Shown here one piece after another: positions 45,729 to 54,539 of a DNA stretch of 64,000 nt; position 1 is the first letter of the stretch; every line of letters starts with the position of its first letter. Origin of the DNA: Sphingomonas sp. OK281 (GTDB lineage Bacteria; Pseudomonadota; Alphaproteobacteria; Sphingomonadales; Sphingomonadaceae); the NCBI RefSeq assembly GCF_900115295.1, contig NZ_FOVZ01000003.1, forward strand, positions 186,001 to 250,000. Reading direction: 5' to 3'. The notes under the pieces are model-generated. The model worked only from the letters and a program-made list of their open reading frames with translations. It did not search any database and was not told where the DNA came from. Both the position numbers and the translations under genes were made by a program.

Positions 45729-47545
45729 CGATGCTCAACGCCGTCGTCTCCGCGGTGACCGACCGGATCATCGAACGCTCGCGCGACAGCCGCGCCGCCT
45801 ACCTCGCGCTGATCGAGCGCGAGGCGGCGGCACAGGTCCGACGTCCGGGTCTGGGCTGTGCGAACCTCGCGCACGCCTATGCCGGGACCGAGGAAGATCG
45901 CGACGCGATGAAGGCCGATGCCGGCATGAACATCGGCATCGTTACCGCGTACAACGACATGCTGTCGGCTCACGCAGTCTATTATCGCTACCCCGAACTG
46001 ATGAAGATCTGGGCGCGCGAAGCGGGTGCGACGGCGCAGGTCGCTGGCGGCGTGCCGGCGATGTGCGACGGCGTGACGCAGGGCTATCCAGGCATGGAGC
46101 TATCGCTGTTCAGCCGCGATACGATCGCGCTGAGCACCGCGATCGCCCTATCGCACGGGACGTTCGAGGGCGCCGCGCTGCTCGGCATCTGCGACAAGAT
46201 CGTACCCGGCCTGCTGATGGGCGCGCTGCGCTTCGGGCACCTGCCGATGGTGCTGATCCCCGGCGGGCCGATGCCGACCGGCTTGCCGAACAAGGCCAAG
46301 GCGGCGGTCCGCGAGAAGTTCGCGGAAGGGCTGGTCGGGCGCGACGAGCTGCTCGAAGCCGAAATCGGTGCGTATCATTCGAAGGGCACGTGCACCTTCT
46401 ACGGCACCGCCAACACCAACCAGATGATGATGGAGGTGATGGGCCTCCACATGCCGGGTGCGGCGTTCGTCAATCCGGGCACCAAGCTGCGCCAGGAACT
46501 GACGCGGGCGGCGGTGCACCGGCTGGCGAAGATCGGCGCGCGCGGCGATTCGTACCGGCCGCTCGGGCATTGCGTCGACGAGAAGGCGATTGTGAACGCC
46601 GCGGTCGGCTTGCTCGCGACCGGCGGCTCGACCAACCATCTGCTCCACGTGCCAGCGATCGCTCGCGCGGCGGGGATCATCATCGACTGGGAGGATTTCG
46701 ACCGCCTCTCCTGCGCGGTCCCGCTGATCGCGCGCGTCTATCCCAACGGTTCGGCGGACGTGAACGCGTTCGAGGCGGCCGGGGGCATGCCCTATGTGAT
46801 CCGCGAACTGCTCGGCGAAGGCCTGCTGCACGGCGACATCATGACGATCGGTGGCGACGACCTGTCGGCCTACGCGAAGACTGCGGTCGTCGAGGGCGAT
46901 ACGCTCGGCTGGCGCGATACGCCGGATAGCGGCGACGAGACGATCCTCCGTCCAGCAACCGCACCGTTCTCGCCGGATGGCGGCATGCGGATCCTCGCGG
47001 GCAATATCGGCCGCGCGTGCATCAAGGTGTCGGCGGTCGAGCGCGAGCGCTGGATCGTCGAGGCGCCCGCGATGGTGTTCGACGACCAGCTCGACGTGAT
47101 CGAGGCGTTCAAGCGCGGCGAGCTGGAGAAGGACGTCGTCGTCGTCGTCCGCTTCCAGGGGCCGCGCGCGAACGGGATGCCTGAACTGCACAAGCTGACG
47201 CCGCCCTTGGGGGTGTTGCAGAATCGTGGGTTCAAGGTTGCGCTGGTCACCGATGGGCGGATGTCGGGGGCGAGCGGGAAAGTGCCGTGCGCGATCCATT
47301 GCTCGCCCGAAGCGCTCCTCGACGGTGCGATCGGGTTGATCCGCGATGGCGACATGATCCGGGTGGACGCGGTCAACGGTACGCTCGAGGCACTGGTCGA
47401 CGCAGATGTGTGGGCGACGCGCAAGATAGTCGCGATACCGCCGCCGGTCAGTGGCATGGGCCGCGAGTTGTTCGGCATGTTCCGCGGGCTTGCCGACGAG
47501 GCCGAGAAGGGCGCGTCGGCGATGCTGGCGGGGGCTGGGCTTTAA
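45725..47545 (+). CDS. edd: Phosphogluconate dehydratase
   Basis: Edd dehydrates 6-phosphogluconate to KDPG and needs an iron-sulfur cluster. The 606-residue protein of the IlvD/Edd family has VPAMCDGVTQG, LGICDKIVPG, GTANTNQMMMEVMGLHMPGA and TDGRMSGASGKVP, with the cluster cysteines in the first two and in YGTCTFYG-like KGTCTFYG. A GTG at 45725 overlapping the pgl stop is used; an ATG follows at codon 3. A repeat element separates it from glk. Confidence 0.96.
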   Translation: MTMLNAVVSAVTDRIIERSRDSRAAYLALIEREAAAQVRRPGLGCANLAHAYAGTEEDRDAMKADAGMNIGIVTAYNDMLSAHAVYYRYPELMKIWAREAGATAQVAGGVPAMCDGVTQGYPGMELSLFSRDTIALSTAIALSHGTFEGAALLGICDKIVPGLLMGALRFGHLPMVLIPGGPMPTGLPNKAKAAVREKFAEGLVGRDELLEAEIGAYHSKGTCTFYGTANTNQMMMEVMGLHMPGAAFVNPGTKLRQELTRAAVHRLAKIGARGDSYRPLGHCVDEKAIVNAAVGLLATGGSTNHLLHVPAIARAAGIIIDWEDFDRLSCAVPLIARVYPNGSADVNAFEAAGGMPYVIRELLGEGLLHGDIMTIGGDDLSAYAKTAVVEGDTLGWRDTPDSGDETILRPATAPFSPDGGMRILAGNIGRACIKVSAVERERWIVEAPAMVFDDQLDVIEAFKRGELEKDVVVVVRFQGPRANGMPELHKLTPPLGVLQNRGFKVALVTDGRMSGASGKVPCAIHCSPEALLDGAIGLIRDGDMIRVDAVNGTLEALVDADVWATRKIVAIPPPVSGMGRELFGMFRGLADEAEKGASAMLAGAGL

Positions 47546-47582
47546 AAAGTCGCACACGCCGCCGTCGCCGCAGCCACACCCC

Positions 47583-47664
47583 CGTCATCCCGGCGAAAGC
47601 CGGGACCTCGCTCCACAGGGACGGACGATGCGGCTTGAGATCCCAGCTTTCGCCGGGATGACGG
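47583..47664. repeat. Palindromic repeat, family C
   Basis: CGTCATCCCGGCGAAAGCCG and CAGCTTTCGCCGGGATGACG are long inverted arms between edd and glk, inside the operon. Transcription must read through it to express glk and eda, so it may act as an attenuating or stabilising hairpin. Confidence 0.85.
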
Positions 47665-47701
47665 CGGTGGTGGTAATAATAAAAATCGGACGGAGGACGA
47701 C

Positions 47702-48670
47702 ATGGAAATCGTAGCGGCAGATATCGGCGGAACGCACGCCCGCTTCGCGATCGCCGAGGTCGAGAACGGGCGCGTCGTGTCGCTCGGCGAGCCGGCGACG
47801 CTCAAGACCGCGGATCACGCGTCGCTCCAGACCGCGTACCAGGCATTCGAGGCCGGGCTCGGCCGACCTCTCCCCCGCGCGCTGGCGATCGCGGTCGCGT
47901 CGCCGGTCGCGAACGACGTGATCCGGCTGACTAACAATCCGTGGATCATCCGCAAATCGCTGATCACCGAGCGGCTGAAGGCGGACCAATGGGTGGTCGT
48001 CAACGATTTCGGCGCGGTCGGCCATGCCGTCGCACAGGTGCCGAGCAGCGACTTCATCCACCTTTGCGGGCCGGATACGCCGCTGCCGTCCGAGGGCATC
48101 ACAACGATCTGCGGACCCGGCACCGGGCTCGGCGTCGCGCAGCTGCTGCGACGCAAGGACGGTTACCAGGTCCTCGAAACCGAGGGCGGCCACATGGACT
48201 TTGCTCCGCTCGACGGGATCGAGGATGCTTTGCTCAAACGCCTGCGGAAGACCTTCACGCGCGTTTCGGCCGAGCGCGTCGTTGCTGGCCCCGGCATCGT
48301 TGCGATCTACGAGACGCTTGCTGCACTGGAGGGCCGCGCGGTGCCGAGCCACGACGACAAGACGATCTGGACCGAGGCGATCGACGGCACGGATTCGATC
48401 GCGCTCGCCGCGCTCGACCGGTTCTGCCTCGCGCTCGGCGCGGTCGCGGGCGATCTCGCGCTTGCACAGGGCGCGAAGGCGGTCGTGATCGCGGGCGGCC
48501 TCGGCTTCCGGATCAAGGATCGCCTGATCCGCTCGGGCTTCGACCAGCGCTTCGTCGCCAAGGGCCGTTTCCAGACGATGATGGCGGCAATGCCCGTCAA
48601 GCTCATCACCCATCCCCAGCCCGGCCTGTTCGGCGCCGCGGCCGCCTTCGCACAGGAACACACCCAATGA
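47702..48670 (+). CDS. glk: Glucokinase
   Basis: A 322-residue bacterial-type glucokinase that phosphorylates glucose with ATP. Motifs: ADIGGTHARFAIAEV (phosphate 1), CGPGTGLGVAQLLR and TEGGHMDFAP, then VVIAGGLGFRIKD. GGAGG lies before the ATG. In the same operon it supplies glucose-6-phosphate to Zwf. Its stop overlaps eda. Confidence 0.95.
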   Translation: MEIVAADIGGTHARFAIAEVENGRVVSLGEPATLKTADHASLQTAYQAFEAGLGRPLPRALAIAVASPVANDVIRLTNNPWIIRKSLITERLKADQWVVVNDFGAVGHAVAQVPSSDFIHLCGPDTPLPSEGITTICGPGTGLGVAQLLRRKDGYQVLETEGGHMDFAPLDGIEDALLKRLRKTFTRVSAERVVAGPGIVAIYETLAALEGRAVPSHDDKTIWTEAIDGTDSIALAALDRFCLALGAVAGDLALAQGAKAVVIAGGLGFRIKDRLIRSGFDQRFVAKGRFQTMMAAMPVKLITHPQPGLFGAAAAFAQEHTQ

Positions 48671-49275
48671 CCGCAACTATCGCAGACATCATGCAGACCA
48701 GCGCCGTCATCCCGGTACTGGTGATCGAGGACGCCGCGCTCGCACGACCGCTCGCCGAGGCTCTCGTTGCCGGCGGCCTGCGCGTGCTCGAGGTGACGTT
48801 ACGCACCGGCGCCGCGCTGGAGGCGATCGCCGAGATGAAGAAGGTGCCGGGCGCGATCGTTGGCGCAGGCACCGTCGTCAACACGCAGCAGTTCGCGCAG
48901 GTCCGCGATGCGGGCGCCGAGTTCATCGTGTCGCCGGGGCTGACCGAACGCCTCGCCATGCCGATCATCGAGAGCGGTATTCCGTTCCTGCCCGGAATCG
49001 CCAATGCGGCGGATATCATGACCGGACTCGACCTGGGCCTGACGCACTTCAAGTTCTTTCCGGCCGAAGCGAATGGCGGGTTGAAGGCGCTCAAGGCTCT
49101 GGCCGCCCCGTTCTATCAGTGCAGCTTCTGCCCGACGGGCGGGATCACCGAAGCCAGCGCGCCCGAGTGGCTGGCGTTCAAGCCGGTGCTCTGTGTTGGC
49201 GGGAGCTGGGTGACCGGCGGGACGATGGCCGAAATCGAGATCAAGGCGCGCGCGGCTAACGCGCTGCGGGGGTAA
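48667..49275 (+). CDS. eda: KDPG aldolase
   Basis: Eda splits 2-keto-3-deoxy-6-phosphogluconate into pyruvate and glyceraldehyde-3-phosphate. The 202-residue protein has the family signatures VIPVLVIEDAALA, RVLEVTLRTGAALEAI, VGAGTVVN and the Schiff-base lysine in HFKFFPAEANGG, followed by CPTGGI. The ATG overlaps the glk stop. It completes the operon. Confidence 0.96.
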   Translation: MTATIADIMQTSAVIPVLVIEDAALARPLAEALVAGGLRVLEVTLRTGAALEAIAEMKKVPGAIVGAGTVVNTQQFAQVRDAGAEFIVSPGLTERLAMPIIESGIPFLPGIANAADIMTGLDLGLTHFKFFPAEANGGLKALKALAAPFYQCSFCPTGGITEASAPEWLAFKPVLCVGGSWVTGGTMAEIEIKARAANALRG

Positions 49276-49276
49276 C

Positions 49277-49434
49277 TCCTCCCCGGCACGGGGAGGGGGA
49301 CCGCGACGCGTAGCGGCGGGGTGGAGGGGGAGCGCCACGAGCGTACCGCCTGCCGTAGTCGCCACTGCTGGTACGCTCGCGGTAAGCCCCCTCCACCATC
49401 CTGCGGATGGTCCCCCTCCCCGTTCCGGGGAGGA
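49277..49434. repeat. Palindromic repeat, family E (TCCTCCCCGG...CCGGGGAGGA)
   Basis: The outer arms TCCTCCCCGGCACGGGGAGG and CCCTCCCCGTTCCGGGGAGG enclose inner arms GGGGTGGAGGGGG and CCCCCTCCACC. The repeat fills the whole gap between the convergent eda and mltG ends and probably terminates both. Confidence 0.8.
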
Positions 49435-50403
49435 TTACATCTCGCCGCGGGCTTTGCGGATGGCGTACCATTTCTTCACGTTGGCGTTGTGTTCGGCCAG
49501 CGTGTTCGCGAACACGTGGCCGCCGGTGCCGTCTGCTACGAAGTACAGCGCCTGGGTCTGTGTCGGGTCGAGCACCGCGTCGATCGAGGCGCGGCCCGGG
49601 TTGGCGATCGGACCGACCGGTAGGCCGGCTTCGGCATAGGTGTTGTAGCCATTCCTCGCATGCAGTTCCGACCGCAGGATACGGCGGCCCAGCGGACGCC
49701 CCTTGGTGATCGGGTAGATCACGGTCGGGTCGGCCTGGAGCGGCATACCGTTGCGAAGACGGTTGGCGTAGACCGCGGCGACGGTGCGGCGTTCGGAGGG
49801 CTTGCCGGTCTCCTTCTCGACGATCGAGGCGAGGATGATCGCCTGTTCGGGCGTCGTCACCGCGATACCGGGCTTGCGCGCCGCCCAGGCGGTGGCGAGG
49901 TAGGTCTTCATCGCCGCCTGCATCCGCGTGACGACCGAGGCGCGGGTGTCGCCGGCCTGGAAGGCGTAGCTGTCGGGGAGAATTGAGCCTTCAGCCGGAA
50001 CGGGCACGGTGCCGGTCAGGCCGTCCGCCCTCGCCAGCGCGTCGTGGACGAGGACAGAAGGATAGCCTTCGGGGACGACGACGAGGCGCTGGACGACCTT
50101 GCCGCCCTGCATCAGTTTCAGGATGTCGGACTGGCTGGTGTGTGGCGCGATGCGGTATTCGCCGGCCTTGATCGGGTCGCCCGAGCCGAACACGCGGGCG
50201 TAGAGGCGGAAACGGCGGGCCGAGGGGATCGCACCGGCCTTTTCGAGTTCGGTGGCAGCGCCAGCCAGCGTGCTGCCTTCGCCGATCTGTATGGTCAGCG
50301 TGCGGGCCGCTGGGCCTGCCCCGCCCCAGCCTTGTACGACCAGGAACAGCGCTACGACTGCCACCAGGCCGATGATCAATCCGAAACAGCCAACCTTGCG
50401 CAT
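49435..50403 (-). CDS. mltG: Endolytic transglycosylase MltG
   Basis: A 322-residue YceG-family protein with an N-terminal membrane helix (FGLIIGLVAVVALFLVVQGW). A LysM-like region (GEGSTLAGAATELEKAG) precedes the catalytic domain with ILASIVEKETG (catalytic Glu) and NTYAEAGLPVGPIANPG. MltG cuts nascent glycan strands and sets their length at the septum. GGAG lies five bases before the ATG at 50403. It follows fabF, a common alphaproteobacterial order. Confidence 0.94.
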   Translation of the reverse strand: MRKVGCFGLIIGLVAVVALFLVVQGWGGAGPAARTLTIQIGEGSTLAGAATELEKAGAIPSARRFRLYARVFGSGDPIKAGEYRIAPHTSQSDILKLMQGGKVVQRLVVVPEGYPSVLVHDALARADGLTGTVPVPAEGSILPDSYAFQAGDTRASVVTRMQAAMKTYLATAWAARKPGIAVTTPEQAIILASIVEKETGKPSERRTVAAVYANRLRNGMPLQADPTVIYPITKGRPLGRRILRSELHARNGYNTYAEAGLPVGPIANPGRASIDAVLDPTQTQALYFVADGTGGHVFANTLAEHNANVKKWYAIRKARGEM

Positions 50404-50414
50404 TGGTACTCCTT

Positions 50415-50467
50415 GGATCCCCGCGAAGGCGGGGACCCAGTCTAGGCCCCCGCCTCCGCGGGGGAAC
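50415..50467. repeat. Palindromic repeat, family A, between fabF and mltG
   Basis: Arms TCCCCGCGAAGGCGGGG and CCCCCGCCTCCGCGGGGG around CCCAGTCTAGG. The element separates fabF and mltG by 70 bases. Confidence 0.85.
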
Positions 50468-50473
50468 AAGCTA

Positions 50474-51736
50474 TTATCGGACCTTCGTCATAACCAGCGA
50501 CGCGTTGGTGCCGCCGAAGCCGAACGAGTTGTTCAGCACCGCGCGTACTTCACGCTTCTTGGCGACATGCGGGACAAGGTCGACCCCCACGCAGCTGTCG
50601 CTCGGATTGTCGAGGTTCAGCGTCGGCGGGACGATCTGGTCGCGCAGCGCGAGGATGCAGAAGATGCTCTCGACCGCGCCGGCACCGCCAAGCAGATGGC
50701 CGATCGCCGACTTGGTCGACGACATCGACAGACCCGAGATCGCATCGCCGAACAGACGGCGCACAGCTCCGAGCTCGAGCTCGTCACCGAGCGGCGTCGA
50801 GGTGCCGTGTGCGTTGATGTAGTCGATGTCCTCGAGCTTGAGGCCCGACTTCTTGATCGCCATCTGCATCGAGCGGAACGCACCGTCGCCTTCCGGATGC
50901 GGCGCCGTCACATGGTATGCGTCGCCTGACAGGCCGTAGCCGATCACCTCGGCATACATCTTCGCGCCGCGTGCCTTGGCATGCTCGTATTCCTCGAGCA
51001 CCAGCACGCCGGCGCCCTCACCCATCACGAAGCCGTCGCGGTCCTTGTCATACGGACGCGAGGCCTTTTCTGGCGAATCGTTGAAGTTGGTCGACAACGC
51101 GCGGGCCTGTGCGAACCCGGCGATGCCGAGTGGGCAGACCGTACCCTCCGCGCCGCCCGCGAGCATCACGTCGGCGTCGTCCATCGCGATCATCCGCGCT
51201 GCATCGCCAATGGCGTGCGCGCCGGTCGAACAGGCGGTGACGACCGCGTGATTCGGACCGCGCAGACCGTATTTGATCGAGACCTGACCCGAGATCAGGT
51301 TGATCAGCCGGCCATGGACGAAGTGCGGCGAGACGCGGCGCGGGCCCTTGGTGTGGAGGACGATCGATTCGCTCTCGATACCCGGCAGGCCGCCAATGCC
51401 CGAGCCGATCGAGACGCCGGCACGCCAGCTCTCTTCGAGCGTCATTTCGGTGAGACCAGCGTCTTCCAAGGCCTGGCCAGCCGCATCGATGCCGTAGATG
51501 ATGAACGGATCGACCTGACGCTGGACCTTGTGATCGACGCGCTTGCCAGGATCGAAGCCATATTCGTGGTCGGCCGGCTTCACCTCGCAGGCGATGCGGC
51601 ACACCTGATCCGACGCGTCGAAGCGCGTGATCGGCCCCGCGCCCGACTTGCCGGCGAGGATATTCGCCCAGGCCGTTTCAACATCCGCCCCCAAGGGGGT
51701 GACCAGGCCTAGCCCGGTTACGACGACACGCCGCAT
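50474..51736 (-). CDS. fabF: 3-oxoacyl-ACP synthase II
   Basis: FabF elongates acyl-ACP with malonyl-ACP. The 420-residue thiolase-fold enzyme has the Cys-His-His triad: Cys in TACSTGAHAIG, His in AHGTSTPLGD and His in AIGHLLGGAG. FGFGGTNASLV near the C-terminus is typical. It follows acpP after a hairpin. Part of the fabD-fabG-acpP-fabF-mltG set on the minus strand. Confidence 0.97.
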   Translation of the reverse strand: MRRVVVTGLGLVTPLGADVETAWANILAGKSGAGPITRFDASDQVCRIACEVKPADHEYGFDPGKRVDHKVQRQVDPFIIYGIDAAGQALEDAGLTEMTLEESWRAGVSIGSGIGGLPGIESESIVLHTKGPRRVSPHFVHGRLINLISGQVSIKYGLRGPNHAVVTACSTGAHAIGDAARMIAMDDADVMLAGGAEGTVCPLGIAGFAQARALSTNFNDSPEKASRPYDKDRDGFVMGEGAGVLVLEEYEHAKARGAKMYAEVIGYGLSGDAYHVTAPHPEGDGAFRSMQMAIKKSGLKLEDIDYINAHGTSTPLGDELELGAVRRLFGDAISGLSMSSTKSAIGHLLGGAGAVESIFCILALRDQIVPPTLNLDNPSDSCVGVDLVPHVAKKREVRAVLNNSFGFGGTNASLVMTKVR

Positions 51737-51768
51737 GGCTTCAAACTCCGTCTGCTCTCAAAACGAAA

Positions 51769-51805
51769 CGGCTCCCCGCCCTCTTTGCCCAAGGACGGGG
51801 AGCCG
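51769..51805 (-). terminator. Hairpin between acpP and fabF
   Basis: On the minus strand CGGCTCCCCGTCC pairs with GGCGGGGAGCCG, followed by TTTCGTTTT. This looks like an intrinsic terminator or attenuator that lets acpP be made in excess over fabF, matching the high cellular need for ACP. Confidence 0.7.
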
Positions 51806-51857
51806 CTCAAATCACACCCTTCAGGGCAGGTCCAAAGTTTTGAACCCTAGACCCTGA

Positions 51858-52094
51858 TCAGGCCTTGTGCTCGTCGATGTAAGTGATGGCGTCCTTGACG
51901 GTCGCAATCTTCTCGGCGGCATCATCGGGGATCTCGACACCGAATTCTTCCTCGAACGCCATGACGAGTTCGACGATGTCGAGGCTGTCTGCGCCCAGGT
52001 CGTCGATGAAGCTCGCGTCCTCGGTCACCTTGTCGGCTTCGACGCCGAGATGCTCGACGACGATCTTCTTCACGCGGTCAGCTGTCTCGCTCAT
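51858..52094 (-). CDS. acpP: Acyl carrier protein
   Basis: A 78-residue acidic carrier. Ser37 in [18 protein letters not shown] takes the phosphopantetheine arm. It shuttles acyl chains in fatty acid synthesis. The start at 52094 has GAGGGAA upstream, and the sequence begins [16 protein letters not shown] as in the family. A hairpin with a T-rich tail follows. Confidence 0.97.
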   Translation of the reverse strand: MSETADRVKKIVVEHLGVEADKVTEDASFIDDLGADSLDIVELVMAFEEEFGVEIPDDAAEKIATVKDAITYIDEHKA

Positions 52095-52171
52095 GGTAGT
52101 TCCCTCTTCAAATCTGGGGGTTTTCGGTATTTCCTGAACGCACCTAGAACGCGGTAGTTCAGCGCGCAAGT

Positions 52172-52912
52172 TCAGATCATCGCCATCCCGCCGTTCACGT
52201 GCACGGTTTGTCCCGTGACGTACCCGGCTTCACGGCTGGCGAGGTACACGATCGCCGCGCCGATGTCTGCGCCTTCGCCAAGCCGACCGGCCGGAATCTT
52301 TGCGGTGAGCGCGGTCTTCTGCGCGTCGGGCAGCGCGTCGGTCATCGGCGAGGTGATGAAACCGGGCGCGACGCAATTGACGGTGATGCCGCGGCTGGCG
52401 AGCTCCTGCGCCATCGATTTCGACATGCCGATCAGGCCGGCCTTCGATGCGGCGTAATTGGCCTGGCCGGGGTTGCCGGTGACGCCGACGATCGAGGTGA
52501 CCGAGATCATCCGGCCGAACCTTGCCTTCATCATCGGCTTGGCAGCGGCGCGCATGAGGCGGAACGCGGCTTCGAGATTGACGCGGATGACGCTGTCCCA
52601 CTCGTCGTCCTTCATCCGCATCGCGAGATTGTCGCGGGTGACGCCGGCGTTGTTGACGAGGATGTCGAGCTTGCCGCCGAGTGCTTCGACGGCTTGCGAG
52701 ACGAGAGCGTCGACTGCGGCGGCGTCGGAGAGGTTGCACGGGAGCGCCACATGGTCGCCACCGAGGCTGGCGCGGAAGGCTTCGAGCTTGTCGGCGTTTG
52801 AGCCGGATACGGCCAGGCGCGCGCCTTGTGCGGCGAGGGCCTTGGCGATCTCGGACCCGATCCCGCCGGATGCCCCGGTGACGAGGGCGGTCATGCCTGT
52901 GAGGTCGAACAT
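52172..52912 (-). CDS. fabG: 3-oxoacyl-ACP reductase
   Basis: FabG reduces 3-oxoacyl-ACP with NADPH. The 246-residue SDR has [29 protein letters not shown], and [16 protein letters not shown] with the Tyr/Lys pair; the C-terminus [16 protein letters not shown] is typical. The GxxExxY gene intrudes between it and fabD. Confidence 0.97.
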   Translation of the reverse strand: MFDLTGMTALVTGASGGIGSEIAKALAAQGARLAVSGSNADKLEAFRASLGGDHVALPCNLSDAAAVDALVSQAVEALGGKLDILVNNAGVTRDNLAMRMKDDEWDSVIRVNLEAAFRLMRAAAKPMMKARFGRMISVTSIVGVTGNPGQANYAASKAGLIGMSKSMAQELASRGITVNCVAPGFITSPMTDALPDAQKTALTAKIPAGRLGEGADIGAAIVYLASREAGYVTGQTVHVNGGMAMI

Positions 52913-52917
52913 TTTGG

Positions 52918-53346
52918 TCAGTCTCCAAGAAGGTTGTTCACGCGGAGACGCGGAGCCGCGGAGGGGCGATGGTCGTTTACGATCCGTCGCACTCCCTCTT
53001 TCAGCGTTGCGCCACCGAAGTTGATCAGCAGCCCTACGGGCTGGTGAGTTAGGCGTAGGTAGGTCAGCAGTTGTTTGCCGTGCGCGGCGTTCAGTTGCTC
53101 TACCGATTTGATTTCGACCAGAAGGCGTTCGTCGACGAGTAGATCGATTCTGAAGGCCGCTTCGAAGCGCATGCCGTCAAACTCGATGTCTACCGGTCGC
53201 TGCCGCGCCACGTGGTAACCCAGACTGGCAAGCTTACCCGCCAAGACCAGTTCGTAGACGCTTTCAAGGAGACCCGGACCTAGCTCGCGATGGATGCGAA
53301 GTGAGAGATCGAGCACATCGCCACTGATCTGATCGATTTCTCTCAA
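52918..53346 (-). CDS. GxxExxY protein, nuclease-like, inserted in the fab operon
   Basis: A 142-residue GxxExxY-family protein: the signature is GLLESVYE (Gly25, Glu28, Tyr31). Asp68 and Glu78-x-Lys80 (FRIDLLVDERLLVEIKS) fit a PD-(D/E)xK nuclease core. The function of the family is unknown. It sits co-directionally between fabD and fabG, 33 and 5 bases from them, where most genomes have nothing. The TTG start at 53346 takes its Shine-Dalgarno GGAG from one arm of a 25-bp inverted repeat; residues 129-136 are encoded by the other arm. So gene and repeat form one unit. Confidence 0.88.
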   Translation of the reverse strand: MREIDQISGDVLDLSLRIHRELGPGLLESVYELVLAGKLASLGYHVARQRPVDIEFDGMRFEAAFRIDLLVDERLLVEIKSVEQLNAAHGKQLLTYLRLTHQPVGLLINFGGATLKEGVRRIVNDHRPSAAPRLRVNNLLGD

Positions 53347-53378
53347 ATCTTCTCTCCGCGGCTCCGCGTCTCCGCGTG
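52939..53378. mobile_element. Inverted-repeat-bounded cassette carrying the GxxExxY gene
   Basis: The arms 52939-52963 and 53354-53378 are perfect 25-bp inverses. Each is made of three CGCGGAG heptamers spaced by one base. The left arm encodes the C-terminus of the GxxExxY protein; the right arm gives its ribosome-binding site. No transposase and no obvious target duplication were seen. Confidence 0.7.
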
Positions 53379-53379
53379 A

Positions 53380-54339
53380 TCACATCTTCTTCACGAGTTC
53401 CTCGATGTCGTCCATCGTGATGACGCTGGCGGTCTCAACGTCGGGGGTGATGCGCTTGACCATCGGGCTGAGCACCTTGCCTCCGAATTCGACGAAGTGC
53501 CCGACGCCCGCAGCGTGCATCGCCAACACCGACTCGCGCCAGCGGACCATGCCGGTTACCTGTTGCACCAGCAGGTGACGGATTGCGCCTGGGTCGGCGA
53601 CTGCGGTGGCATCTACGTTGGCGAAGACGGGAACGAGGGGCGCGCGGAGGTCGGCATCCAGGAGGGCGGCTTCCATGGCTTCGGCGGCGGGCTGCATCAG
53701 CGGGCAGTGGAAAGGGGCGGATACGGGGAGTAGCACCGCACGCTTGGCGCCGAGGTCCTTGGCAAGTGCGATCGCCTTTTCGATGGCGAGGCGGTGGCCG
53801 GAGATGACGACCTGCGACGGATCATTGTCGTTGGCGACGGTGCAGATCAGTTCGGGGCCGCCTTCCGCGAGGATCGCGTCGACTGCGGCTCCGGCGATCA
53901 GCTGCGCCTTTTCGAGGTCGGTGCCGAGCAACGCTGCCATCGCGCCCTCGCCTACCGGTACCGCCGCCTGCATCGCGCGGCCGCGGAGTTTCAGGAGGCG
54001 GGCGGTGGTCGACAGGTCGAGCGCACCGGCGGCGCACAAGGCGGTGTATTCGCCGAGGCTGTGGCCGGCGACGTAGTCGGCCTTGTCGGCGAGGCGGATG
54101 CCGCCTTCCTTCTCGGCGACGCGCAAGGTCGCGATCGCGTTCGCCATGATCGCAGGCTGCGCGTTCTCGGTGAGGAGGAGGTCGTCCGCCGGCCCTTCGC
54201 TCATCAGGCGGAACAGGTGCTGGCCGAGCGCCTCGTCGACTTCGGCGAAGACCTCGCGGGCGGTGGCACTGGCGTCGGCGAGCGCCTTGCCCATGCCGAC
54301 AGACTGGCTCCCCTGGCCGGGGAAGATGAACGCGCGCAT
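53380..54339 (-). CDS. fabD: Malonyl-CoA:ACP transacylase
   Basis: FabD loads malonate on ACP. The 319-residue protein has the oxyanion FPGQGSQ (6-12), nucleophile Ser94 in AGHSLGEYTAL and the His of PVSAPFHCPLMQPA. The start at 54339 is the standard MRAFIFPGQG and follows GAGAGG; the frame extends to 54477 without motifs. First gene of the fab set. Confidence 0.96.
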   Translation of the reverse strand: MRAFIFPGQGSQSVGMGKALADASATAREVFAEVDEALGQHLFRLMSEGPADDLLLTENAQPAIMANAIATLRVAEKEGGIRLADKADYVAGHSLGEYTALCAAGALDLSTTARLLKLRGRAMQAAVPVGEGAMAALLGTDLEKAQLIAGAAVDAILAEGGPELICTVANDNDPSQVVISGHRLAIEKAIALAKDLGAKRAVLLPVSAPFHCPLMQPAAEAMEAALLDADLRAPLVPVFANVDATAVADPGAIRHLLVQQVTGMVRWRESVLAMHAAGVGHFVEFGGKVLSPMVKRITPDVETASVITMDDIEELVKKM

Positions 54340-54425
54340 GGCCTCTCCTCTGTGTTGGGTCTTCGTTTGAGCGCGGGGCCTATAAAGGTGCGCGTCGAGT
54401 TGCAACCTGAACGAACCCCGCGGCC

Positions 54426-54478
54426 TTGCGACAATATGCGACCATTTCGCCGACCTTGCGACAATCGCCTGCGACAAT
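54426..54478. promoter_or_regulatory. Four TGCGACAAT-like direct repeats
   Basis: TTGCGACAAT at 54426, ATGCGACCAT at 54436, TTGCGACAAT at 54456 and CTGCGACAAT at 54469. The first three are spaced 10 and 20 bases, so they face the same side of the helix. They lie 60-115 bases before the RcnB-like gene and 90-140 bases before fabD, a good place for an activator or repressor. Confidence 0.5.
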
Positions 54479-54539
54479 CGGCTCCCAGATTATGGACGAC
54501 GCCGCAGCAACGGCGCCGTGTTTCAAACGGGAGATTATC

